In this document: piece by piece, positions 1 through 8,476 of the stretch
Layout: each line of letters opens with the position of its first letter
Position numbering within the stretch: position 1 is the stretch's first letter
NCBI GenBank assembly: GCA_026397515.1
Contig: JAPLUU010000010.1
Location: 1-35,830 of the forward strand
Reading direction: 5' to 3'
DNA: 35,830 nucleotides
Origin: a candidate division SR1 bacterium
Lineage (GTDB): Bacteria > Patescibacteriota > Gracilibacteria > Absconditabacterales > Absconditicoccaceae
Translations under genes and position numbers: made by a program
Notes under the pieces: generated by a model
What the model saw: the letters and a program-made list of their open reading frames with translations, nothing else
What the model was told of the DNA's origin: nothing
Database searches by the model: none

Positions 1-1
1 A

Positions 2-784
2 GAAGCGGATATTATTATTTCAGGCACAGGGCAGGGCGGATTGATAACGGGGGATAAAATAAAAAAAGGAGTTGTAATAATAGACGCTGGAACTTCTAAA
101 ATGGATGGGAAGATTGTCGGTGATGTTGATAGAAAATCACTGATGTACCTTTGGAATAAATTATCTGACCCCAATGTACATCCAAACGATTATTTGCAGT
201 TTGAAGCACCAAGTGAATTCATATTCACCCACGTATTGACTACTTGTAAAGGTGCATATATGCTGAGCAACTTGGTATCAGGCATTGATGATAATGATAA
301 TCAGGCTATCGAGAAAGGATATCAAGAGGAAGCAGCAGAAACACGGACAGTCGAAGCTGATGATGAGTTCGAATTGATGAAAAAAGAAAACCACATTCCC
401 GATCTGCCAGAAGATGAAGTTGTGGTAGATGAAATCATGGAAGTAGAACAACCAGAAAATCTCTTTGACATGAAAATCAAAGACGGATTTAAACTCTTTC
501 AGCGGTGCTTTTGCGAAAAACGTAAGGACAGTTTATGTGCTAAACGACATTATCTGATCGGTACAGGTTCTGTTATGATTAATAATGAAACATACACGGG
601 TACACATGTATATTTGTATCCTGATGTTAATTATGAAGAAACAGATATTGCAGAGGAAGATATCAAGGATCCTTTGTATTTAGCTTTCCAAACACAAAAG
701 GATACTCCTGGAATTCAGTATGCGCGCTCACGATATGTGTGTGGATACGTTAAAGAATTCCGTGAACTTTTGTCACAGATGTAA
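2..784 (+). CDS. FolD-like protein, 3' part (5' end outside window)
   Basis: The open frame runs in from the window edge. The first 45 residues visible match the NAD(P)-binding part of methylenetetrahydrofolate dehydrogenase/cyclohydrolase (FolD): an ADIIIS...GLITGD segment, then VVIIDAG, then DGKIVGDVD. FolD interconverts methylene-, methenyl- and formyl-tetrahydrofolate in the cytoplasm and would sit with glyA of this window in one-carbon metabolism. The rest is odd. The PGGVGPMT-type signature expected about 20 residues after GDVD is not seen, and instead about 200 residues follow with an acidic stretch (around nt 330-460) and no family I recognise. Gly is encoded only by GGN (about 18 codons, no TGA). 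It could be a divergent FolD, a fusion, or a FolD-derived protein with another role. A strong terminator follows. The first in-frame TTG at 41 is not the start, because the conserved sequence begins upstream of it. Confidence 0.6.
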   Translation, partial: EADIIISGTGQGGLITGDKIKKGVVIIDAGTSKMDGKIVGDVDRKSLMYLWNKLSDPNVHPNDYLQFEAPSEFIFTHVLTTCKGAYMLSNLVSGIDDNDNQAIEKGYQEEAAETRTVEADDEFELMKKENHIPDLPEDEVVVDEIMEVEQPENLFDMKIKDGFKLFQRCFCEKRKDSLCAKRHYLIGTGSVMINNETYTGTHVYLYPDVNYEETDIAEEDIKDPLYLAFQTQKDTPGIQYARSRYVCGYVKEFRELLSQM

Positions 785-806
785 GACGTATAATGCAAAA
801 TGTAAA

Positions 807-836
807 ATGCTCTCGGTATTTCGAGAGCATTTTTTT
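807..836 (+). terminator. Rho-independent terminator of the FolD-like gene
   Basis: A 9-bp perfect stem (ATGCTCTCG, 807-815, with CGAGAGCAT, 822-830) has a 6-nt loop and runs into a T tract, 23 bp after the stop codon. Confidence 0.9.
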
Positions 837-841
837 AATCG

Positions 842-915
842 AGACGCAGTAAAAAGTTGAAAATAGTGAAATTTTTTACGACGTCGAGATTATATATTTT
901 TTTAAAAAATATATC
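842..915. repeat. Two AT-rich inverted repeats in the convergent intergenic gap
   Basis: GACG-caGTAAAAA near 842 pairs with TTTTTAC-gaCGTC near 885. Just after it, ATATATTTTTT pairs with AAAAAATATAT (about 892-915). They lie between the end of the plus-strand FolD-like gene and the end of the minus-strand lipoprotein gene. They may help end transcription of the latter, but this is inference. Confidence 0.4.
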
Positions 916-949
916 GTCCTTCAAAAATATATTTTCCTTCAATATACTA

Positions 950-1537
950 TTACTTGATTTCCAAAGTAGCAACCATTTCATCTATTTTTTGTACATAATC
1001 AGCAAATGTTGATGTAGTAGCGGTATAGCTGAGAATATATACTGCTTTATTTTTTATAAGATATACTTGTTCCCATTGAAGTTTTCTGGTTCCTTGTGTT
1101 CCTACATAGATAAGTTTCTGTGCATCCAAATCATTTATCTTGATAGTTTCGTTGCTGAGTTCAGTAAATCCAGGGATAAGCTTTATAAGTTCGGGTTTCG
1201 TAATAGCATAATAATCATCAAGCGTATAGTCTTTATCCAAGGCCTTTTTCATGATACCTATATTTTCTTGGAGGGTATCACCACTAAGCGTTGGCGTAAA
1301 AAACATAACTGATGATCCGTAGACGTTTTCTTGATATGTTCGATCTCCAGGATATTGTACAGAAAATCAATCTGTTTCATTGGTATATGTTTGCCATTCA
1401 GCAGCAGATTGTTCCGTTACTATATTTCATGTTGCTGTAGGTAGGGTAGATGTAGGAGAAGAAGTTTTTGCACATCCGAAGAGGAAAAGAAGTCATCCTA
1501 CTACTATCAGAGAAAGAAATTTTTTACTATTCATCAT
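950..1537 (-). CDS. Lipoprotein with PsbP-like domain
   Basis: 195 residues. A signal peptide (MMNSKK, hydrophobic run, lipobox LFGC with Cys22) predicts lipidation by Lgt and anchoring in the membrane. A Thr/Ser/Pro linker follows, then from about residue 50 a domain opening with FSVQYPGD and ending with a helix DYVQKIDEMVATLEI. This is the layout of the PsbP/Mog1-like fold found in many small bacterial lipoproteins. Its molecular role is unknown. Three glycines in the N-terminal part are TGA codons, so under the standard code only the last 118 residues would be seen. The start could be either of two adjacent ATGs (1537 or 1534). No Shine-Dalgarno motif precedes them. The fold assignment is from sequence pattern only. 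Confidence 0.7.
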
Positions 1538-1582
1538 AGTATTTTTGTTAAGATGGTAAAACGATGGTAAGTATAACAAATA

Positions 1583-2359
1583 TTACTCAGTTTTCAAGAA
1601 AACTGTTTTTTTGGCTATAATAAGACTATTCTGTGATTGTTTTCGTGAAGATAGTAGAGTTCATTTAGCGAGATAGGATAATGTTTCAATAATAAATCCA
1701 CTGAGCGAGGCAAGTTTTTTCAGTTCTGCTAATGTGTAGATATGATAGAATCTTTTATCAATAGTTTTCCCATTTTTTCGAGGAACCATGATACTATTCC
1801 ATTCATCTTTACCAAAAGAGATAATATATTTCCCCAATGAATGCGAAAAATCTTTTTGAAATTTTCTGAGAAACCATCGAGAAAATGACCAGTTGGTCAT
1901 GATCAGTTTGCCATCATATTTTAATATTCTATAAACGTTTTTCATGACAAAAAATCTTTCTTTGATATTGGGAATATGTTGAAAACTCGCTACGCCAATA
2001 ACAAAATCAAATGATTCTTGTTTGAGTCATTTTACATAATGAACAATATCGTCACATACAAATGTTGTGGTAATATTTTTTGGTGCAGCTTTGCCACTAA
2101 TCTGTTTTTTTGCAAAGCTCAATAAATTTTTGGAAATATCTACACCGACATAATTAATCTTAATATCTTTGAGTTGAGCGAGGTGGGCGAGTAGTCTACC
2201 GCTTCCGCAGCCAAATTCTAATATGTTAATAGTTTTTTCTTCACTAGTTTGTATTTCATCCAAAAAAATATCTGCATCGGATCGATGTTTGTTTCTTGTA
2301 TGATAATATTTTTCTGCTTGAGCGTCGTAGAATGCTCTAAGTCCTTCTTTAATACCCAT
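1583..2359 (-). CDS. SAM-dependent methyltransferase, class I
   Basis: 258 residues. The N-terminal region carries YDAQAEKYYHTRNKHRSD, then motif I ILEFGCGSG (residues 47-54), an acidic motif II end (VGVDIS), motif III around FVCDDI, and a FDFVIGVASFQHIPN motif IV/post-IV segment. This resembles Methyltransf_11/25 enzymes that methylate small molecules or tRNA wobble bases, and the N-terminal YDxxAxxYxxTR pattern is reminiscent of TRM9/ALKBH8-type proteins. Substrate not determinable. One TGA (2024-2026) is an internal Gly. A second TGA at 1661-1663, which would be the stop in the standard code, adds a 27-residue tail ending in TAA at 1583. The gene lies 20 bp after the exonuclease gene on the same strand. 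Confidence 0.8.
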
Positions 2360-2379
2360 TCACTTACAAGCAAATAAAA

Positions 2380-3375
2380 TTATTCAAACATATTTTGTCC
2401 AACCATACGACCAGTTTCTTTGGCCGCTTGACGAGATTGATTTACTAAATCTTCAAGGGTGAAAGTAATTTCATCTCCCTCGATAAAGAGTTTTTTGAAA
2501 TGCATGAGGTAAAGGAAAACCAACATAGTCATCCTTACGTCGTTCTTACAATATCTTTTGAATTCTTCCAATGCATCGAGATCATTTTCTTCTATATATT
2601 TTTTATACAGAACCTCTCATTCAGCTCACGAAGTGAGTGTTTTACTGACATTGACCAATGCTTCAGCTATTTTATTCAACCCCAATCTTTTGCCCGTCAT
2701 CGCTCGTACAAACAAGAAAAGATCAATAGTTTTTTCATCTAATTTTTTGATATCTTCATCACTTCATCAGACATTATAAACCGATACCATATTATCAAAT
2801 GCGATACTATTGAATCCGACAATATATCCATCAAAGTCCAACATTTTCTGGACAAAGGCTTTCAATCATTCTTGATCAACATATTCGTATGTCATTTTAT
2901 TCCCTCCGGTAGGATACATAGCGTAGGCGAGTAAGAATTTAGTTTCTTTGAGATTTTGAATATTCGTATCGGTTTCAATATCGTATACCATATAATTCTT
3001 TCATCAGATAGTCGAATATTTTCCGGTATGAAATTCATCCAAGAGTATCTGTTCGATGGTTTTTTGTCAGGTAATTTTTTCTTTTTTGAGAATATAATTT
3101 TTTACCATGCTTTGAAAGTCTCTTTTCCCCTGCTCATCCAAGACGACCTGGATTTTTTGTTTTTCATCCATCAAGGTGTATTCTTCATTATTGTTTTGAA
3201 ATCTAAACGTAAAATCACCTCTCGTCATATAATAGATTTCATTTCCTTCTCTGAAAATTTTTTTAAAAAGATCACTAGCCATTTGGCAGTGTTCTCTTTT
3301 GAGAATACTATAAAAATTACTAATAAAAGTATTCTGGACTGTTTTGAGTTCGTCTAGGGTAAATCTTTTATACAT
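2380..3375 (-). CDS. DEDD-family 3'-5' exonuclease (RNase H-like fold)
   Basis: 331 residues. The C-terminal half has the three exonuclease motifs: VYDIETD (Asp132, Glu134), GFNSIAFDN (Asp194) and YCKNDVRMT (Tyr275, Asp279), the DEDDy arrangement of the YprB/RNase_H_2 and DnaQ-like group. The substrate is RNA or DNA ends and cannot be told apart here. The first 125 residues, rich in charged residues and ending KNYILKKEKI, match no domain I recognise. Glycines at GQKT, the GG before KNYMVYD, the QEG and VGG positions are TGA codons, so the gene is split in three under the standard code. It reads toward the methyltransferase gene (20-bp gap), probably as one transcript. Confidence 0.75.
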
Positions 3376-3387
3376 ACTTTTAAACTT

Positions 3388-3490
3388 AATGAATAATGAA
3401 TAGTGAATAGTGAAAAATGTCGGATTTTGTTATATGAACTATTGTAAATTACGATAGTCTATAATAAAAGGAATTCCTACATTATTCATT
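3388..3490. repeat. AT-rich inverted repeat between two minus-strand genes
   Basis: AATGAATAATG at 3388-3398 is repeated in inverse orientation at 3480-3490 and surrounded by low-complexity gaatagtgaa / ttaattctt runs. It fills the gap between the exonuclease start and the stop of the large upstream gene. No function is evident. Confidence 0.4.
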
Positions 3491-3498
3491 CTTAATTC

Positions 3499-5614
3499 TT
3501 AATTATTAATTTGCGAAGCACGATAGTTTTGTCGTGCCGTAAGGTCAGCATTTTTAATCGCTGTCAACGGATCGATGACGAAAGAATTTATACTGTTTTG
3601 GTGGGCATCATCAAGTAATAAATTAAGATTTTGTATGAGATATGGTTTGGTATTTGAAAGTACGTCCTTGAAATACCAAGGACCGAGCGTATTGGTTTGT
3701 AGTGAATAATTTATAATAAAATTTATTCATCCGAGAGAAATATCTACAAGAACTGTTCAACTCTTGTCTGCAATATCATTTGCTTTGATACCAAGATATT
3801 GTTGAATCTTTTCAAAGACGACAATAGCATTTGTTGTCCCTTCGTGTCATTGAGTTGGTGCTTGATAGTTCAATATAGCTTGGATAGTATCAATGAGATT
3901 GTAGGTATTTCAAATGATGACGCTGTAAGAAGTTTTGATAAGATTTTCCAATGTTTTATCTGAGAGTGTAACGTTTTCTATTCAACCATTTTTGATGGCA
4001 AAATTATACTGCACCGTTCATTGAATTATTGCTACACCGGTATTTGTACAAGAGATAACGGTAATATTTTGAATTGTTTCTAAACCTGGACAAAGGTCAG
4101 TAGTTGCACTTATTGGCGCATTGGTTTGTTCATAAAAAACCAGATTTTTGGAAATATAACTATAGAGTTCTCCGATAGAAAAATTTTGAATCAGAAGAAG
4201 ATTTTTCAAGACATCATTGATCTCAGCTTTATTTTGAAGATCGATGCTGGTGACCAAAAGCATGTCATTTTTGTAGTTCATAATAATATGTACTTTTACC
4301 GTTTCATTTTTGTCCGGAGAAAAGAATTTCAAATATCCAACAATATCGATATTGGTGTCTGAGATACTTTGTTTATCTATAGTCAGATAGGAAATATTTT
4401 TTAGTTTTTTTTGGATTTTTTCTGATTGGCTGATCATAGTATTTGCTCATGTGCTTGTTTCTTTTTGGGTGATGAGTGATGTGTTTTGTACGTCCGAGTT
4501 AAGACCAGTAAAGCCAAGCATAGGTTCTCATTCATTCAATATATGTATCGTAGTCAAGAGTGAAGCGATTTTACTACTTCAGAGATTCTGGGTAAAGGTG
4601 CTTGATTGATATGCAATTTTTTCAAGTGCTAACGAAAGATATTTATTATTGTACCAGTAGATTTCATCTGTATAGAAATGTTCTATAGTATTCTTTTTGA
4701 GGAGTTCTCTGACAAAATCAAGATAGACACTAATTTTATAGGTATCTGCTTTATTAATAAGAAAATCCTGATAGATTTGTTGTTGGTAAGAGAGGAGTTT
4801 GTATTCATTTAATAGAATGTCTTTATAACTGGTTTTTTCAAAAGACTGATTTTCCAATGTTTTCTGAATCTCCATAAAGAGTGTAGTTCTTTTAAACAAA
4901 TCTTCGTATGTTTGTCCACATAAGGTAAAGAGTTCTTTGATGATATCGTTTTGATCGTTGGCATACAAAAGATATTTTGAGAGTCATTCACAAAATCTTC
5001 ATTTCTGGATAGTATTGTTAGCTATACCATCAAAAATCTTTTTTAATCAAGGATAATCTGCAGAGATGTTGTAGATAAAAAAGCTATCCAAAAAATCACT
5101 GAGATAATAATTACAGGTATTTTTTGAAAACTTATTTTCAAAGATACATGCAAGATTAAAGTCATCAACTAGTGTTTTAGAAAGTGGTAATTGTACACGA
5201 GTAAATGATTTAGTTATGGTAATTTTTTTGGTAAAGATAAATGTATTCACAAAATTTTCTAATTCGTTGATATCATATGTTCCTCCAGAAAAATAGCTGA
5301 GCTGTTTAACCGGGATGGTATTATACATATAAAAGTATCTTGGTACGGTAAATCATTTGTAGCTGATAAGATTGTTTACTGATTTGATAAATCATGCTTC
5401 TGTTTGAAAATTTGCTAAACTCTGCGACAAGTTTAGATTTTTGCATAAGTAAATTATCGTTGGTTTGAAAGACATTGATAGTGGCTGATTGGGAAATGAC
5501 TCTCTGAAAAATAAGGAGAGCAACTATGACTGCGACGAAAAAAATAAGATAATGAAATACAAAACCGGATATTTTTTTATATGTATGTATGGTTTTTGTT
5601 TGTATATCGTCCAT
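3499..5614 (-). pseudogene. Large membrane-anchored protein, broken by one frameshift
   Basis: The frame opens at 5614 (MDDIQTKTIHTYKK), with a single membrane helix at about residues 17-38 (FVFHYLIFFVAVIVALLIFQ), and continues as a predicted extracytoplasmic protein of about 704 residues to TAA at 3499. The reading frame changes at a T5 run (plus strand 5438-5442, A5 in the mRNA). Reading A4 instead gives MQNLNLSQSLANFQTEAGF, which joins smoothly to the downstream frame. About a dozen further interruptions are TGA codons read as Gly. I do not recognise a domain. The topology (short cytoplasmic tail, one helix, long exported part) resembles cell-surface or pilus-accessory proteins. It has a good promoter 35 bp upstream. 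The frameshift may be a sequencing error in a homopolymer, a real mutation, or programmed slippage. It is called broken only because of that shift; a functional gene is quite possible. Confidence 0.6.
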
Positions 5615-5647
5615 TCAACGTCTAATCGTTAAGTAAAGTACTTATAT

Positions 5648-5676
5648 AGTATACAGTTTTCTTCCCCATTTGTCAA
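5648..5676 (-). promoter_or_regulatory. Promoter of the large membrane protein gene
   Basis: On the minus strand, TTGACA (5671-5676) and TATACT (5648-5653) are separated by 17 bp, about 35 bp before the ATG at 5614. This is a near-consensus sigma-70 type promoter. Confidence 0.75.
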
Positions 5677-5780
5677 TAAATAGGACGGTAGATGTTTGTA
5701 TGACTAGGGAATTATTATTTTGATATCCACCAAAATCTAAACTTCCAAAAGTAGAATGCCCCAAAATTATCAATAATCCC

Positions 5781-5808
5781 TTGCAATTGTATCAGATTTT
5801 TTTATACA
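5781..5808 (+). promoter_or_regulatory. Probable promoter of the Thr-rich lipoprotein gene
   Basis: TTGCAA (5781-5786), 16-bp spacer, TATACA (5803-5808), about 42 bp before the ATG at 5851. Confidence 0.5.
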
Positions 5809-5850
5809 GCGAGGGCATTAATATTTTTTTATATAATAAAATGTGTTACC

Positions 5851-6066
5851 ATGAAAAAATTACTCACTCTAGCAGTTGCTATATCTGCTGTTGCTTTGTT
5901 CGCTGGTTGTATGAATACACCTGAAACAACAGACGATACTACAACTCCAGTAGTTACAGAAACAACTACTCCAACAGTAGAAGAAGTTGTACCTACAACT
6001 GACGCAACTGGAACAGTAGAAACAACTACAACTACAGAAGTTGCTCCAACAGCTACAGCAGAATAA
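5851..6066 (+). CDS. Small Thr/Val-rich lipoprotein
   Basis: 71 residues. The signal peptide MKKLLTLAVAISAVALFAGC has a lipobox (LFAGC, Cys20). The mature part is about 50 residues of Thr, Val, Glu, Pro and Ala (runs such as ETTTPTVEE and VETTTTTEV). It is therefore a disordered, acidic, surface- or periplasm-facing lipid-anchored peptide with no enzymatic domain. Proteins of this kind are common as abundant small envelope lipoproteins; function unknown. It has its own promoter and a strong terminator. A longer open frame on the opposite strand over the same bases is an artefact of the Thr-codon repeats. Confidence 0.8.
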   Translation: MKKLLTLAVAISAVALFAGCMNTPETTDDTTTPVVTETTTPTVEEVVPTTDATGTVETTTTTEVAPTATAE

Positions 6067-6108
6067 TTCCCTATATACATAGGTTGAAATCCGCTGACAA
6101 ACAAGTAG

Positions 6109-6135
6109 AAAGAGAATCGAAAGGTTCTCTTTTTC
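6109..6135 (+). terminator. Terminator of the small lipoprotein gene
   Basis: A 10-bp stem (AAAGAGAATC, 6109-6118, with GGTTCTCTTT, 6123-6132; one U-G pair) has a GAAA tetraloop and is followed by TTTCT. Confidence 0.85.
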
Positions 6136-6200
6136 TGCAAAGCAAAAAAAGACTGATAAAGGGCTTTCAGCTGATAAAATGATAAATTGATGAAATTTAT

Positions 6201-6248
6201 CACGAAGTATTTATCGCGCGAAGTGCTTTTGTCGCGAAGCATTTATCT
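6201..6248 (+). repeat. Three degenerate 16-bp direct repeats
   Basis: The units 6201-6216, 6217-6232 and 6233-6248 share a C(A/G)CGAAG(T/C) core followed by TTTAT or TTTTG. They sit 15 bp upstream of the pseudouridine synthase start, in its leader or promoter region. Confidence 0.55.
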
Positions 6249-6263
6249 ATTATATAAATAACT

Positions 6264-6953
6264 ATGCGCTTACTTACCTACATACAGACACGTCACCAAA
6301 TTTCTAGAAGAAAGTTTGTTACTTTGGTGAACGAAGGATTTGTTTCTATTAACGGAAAAAAAATCACTGCATACACGCAAGAAGTCATAACGGGTGATAA
6401 ACTTTCAATCAAAGCACCAAATTTCAAGATAGATGAAGTTATCGAAGAAAAACAAAAATCTTCAACGCTCATTTTGCTCAATAAGCCACTTGGGTATGTT
6501 GCTTCCAAATCCGATCCCCACAACAAGACTATTTACGAAATACTTCCCCCGGAATATACAAATTACTATTATATCTGAAGATTAGATAAGAATTCTCATG
6601 GGTTATTGCTCCTAACTGATGATCCCGCACTGGTGAATGAATTTGAACATCCAAAATTCGATATAGAAAAAGAATATATTGTAGAACTTGATATGGAGTT
6701 AGATGCAAAAGATATTCAGAGAGCACTTTCTGGAGTAAAGGATGAAAATGAAATGCTCAGAGCTATCAAAATCACCAAAAATAAGAAACATTACCACTAC
6801 AATATAACTCTCAATGAATGAAAAAAAAGACACATTCGTAGAATGTTCAAAACTATCGGGTATCGTGTGATGGATCTCGAAAGAGTTCGTGAAGGGAAAT
6901 ATAGTCTAGGAGACGTAAAAGTAGGCGAGTGGAAAATTATAGAACAGAAATAA
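6264..6953 (+). CDS. Pseudouridine synthase, RsuA/RluB/RluE family
   Basis: 229 residues. An N-terminal S4-type RNA-binding domain (about 1-55, RLLTYIQTRHQISRRKF) is followed by the synthase domain with ILLNKPLGYV, the catalytic motif GRLDKNSHGLLLLT (Asp108) and the NEGKKRHIRRMF motif. The family isomerises one uridine in 16S or 23S rRNA, and which site cannot be told from sequence alone. The motif usually reads RLDxxSEG or RLDxxTEG; here it is SHG. Two glycines, including the one right before the catalytic RLD, are TGA codons. A single gene after the lipoprotein terminator. No Shine-Dalgarno motif before the ATG. Confidence 0.88.
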
Positions 6954-7012
6954 AGTGATGTTGTAGAGGACAGTTCCAAACCGTTCTTTATTTAATTCTA
7001 CAGACAATGCTT

Positions 7013-7732
7013 TTATTTTTTTTCTTTCTTATAATTGTTTTCTGCTCTTTTGTTGTTTTTTTCCATAGTTGCTGCAAAACAAGACTCTAGATCAAACAAA
7101 TCTTTATGTGAAAGTCTGACCAAATCATGAAGAAATAACATAAGACATCATAAGATATTATTTCTGATTTTTTGAACAGTAGCTTCTTTCCCTATTGGGG
7201 GATGCATGAGAAGTTCTTCATTGGGAATTACAAATGTACGAAGTATATCAGCATCAAATTGTAGGCGCTTAAAGAGCTCAGAATAGGATTCTTTAATGTC
7301 AGGATAATCTCATGGGTATTTAGATCGTCCATCAGGAGGAAGGAGTCTATGTTTTCCCGTAATGGTATATACGACATGGTCTAGAAATTTTTCTAACTTT
7401 GTACTGCGATATTTAACAAAGGAATAATAGGGCTTTTCTAGAGCAAATTCATACTTATTACTCAAGCAGCACAATGCAAAAAGAATATCTCACAATTCTA
7501 GGGCAAGTTCTTTTCTACAATTTTCTATAGCAAGATTTTTACTTGCCGGTATATGAGTTCCGATACTATTATTTAGTTCTCTTTTTTCAGAAATGAGTTT
7601 ATGAACAGCTAATTTTGCCTCTCAAATTTCTTCTTCAGATTTTTTACAAAGTCCATCAGCATCAAAATAGCCAAAAGGATGTTGTTTAATCCAACCATCT
7701 ACTTCCATTTGCATGGAGCTAAGACTTGCCAT
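7013..7732 (-). CDS. MazG-like nucleotide pyrophosphohydrolase with a large insertion
   Basis: 239 residues. The start (MQMEVDGWIKQH), the acidic metal-binding motif SEEEIGEAK (Glu33-Glu38) and ELALELGDILFALCCLSN (Glu79, Asp82) match the first three helices of MazG-type enzymes, which hydrolyse (d)NTPs to monophosphates. The last helix pattern DLESCFAATMEKNNKR, normally directly after helix 3, comes about 120 residues later (around 213-229). Between them is a helical segment of unknown origin that may repeat part of the fold (ILGCLMLFLHDLVRL). TGA-encoded Gly occurs four times, including within ELGD. It ends the mutS operon, 24 bp after the preceding gene. A role in nucleotide-pool cleaning beside MutS is plausible but inferred. 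Confidence 0.65.
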
Positions 7733-7756
7733 TTTTTGTTAGAAACAAAAGTAAAA

Positions 7757-8476
7757 CTATTTATTCATTTCATCCTCTATTTTATTGTCGGGATATGTCT
7801 TTTCCAAGTAAGCAATAACTTTCCTCAAAATTTCATTTCCTTTTTCTATATCTTCGGAACTAGTTCTTCAATGACCAGATATTATTTCTTGTTTTGTATG
7901 TTTATCAAATTCAAAGCAATTGTTTTTGATCTCATTTTTATGAAACAATATATAATCATCGATTTCATTAAGGATATCAGCATCTGGATCTATAAATCTT
8001 TTTACAATATTTAAATGACTTCTAATGCCGACAAACCATATACTTCTACATTTGAAATAATGGTAGGTATACAGAAGTTTATCATTTTTACTTCTAAATA
8101 AATATTCTAATCCGTCTACAGGCAAAAGAGGAATTGTTTCTATAAAATCATTAAGAAGTATTTTGAAAAAATGTATATATCATGTAGGTGTAAAAAAATT
8201 AAAAGTATCCAATCTAATGAGGTGGTGTTTATATGATTCTTTATCAATAATTCTCATCTTATAGACATCCTGCTTATCATCCAAGATATACATATACTCA
8301 CATTTCTCTCAGTTCTCGTCTACTCATTCAAATATTTTCATCTCGTTTACCATAGCATCAAAAAGTGCATTCTGCGTATCACTTGGATGAAAACGGAATC
8401 ATTCAATATGGTTAACTTTTCGTGTGAGTGGCTGTAGTGACTGCAAATCGTATAATCATGTAGTAAAATTATTCAT
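7757..8476 (-). CDS. Hypothetical protein of the mutS operon
   Basis: 239 residues, ending in TAG. I recognise no family. The protein is soluble, rich in Tyr, Phe, Asp and Ile, without signal peptide or membrane helix; segments such as GYIHFFKILLNDFIE and YTYHYFKCRSIWFVG suggest an alpha/beta globular fold. Its ATG overlaps the last 8 bases of mutS in another frame, so the two are probably translationally coupled, and the MazG-like gene follows after 24 bp. Six glycines are TGA codons, so only an 85-residue fragment appears under the standard code. Confidence 0.75.

Noticed and set aside
5829-6242. 137-residue frame opposite the Thr-rich lipoprotein
   Set aside because: It is the mirror of Thr/Val codon repeats (low-complexity Val/Ser/Thr) and lacks a start signal; the plus-strand lipoprotein has a clean lipobox, promoter and terminator.
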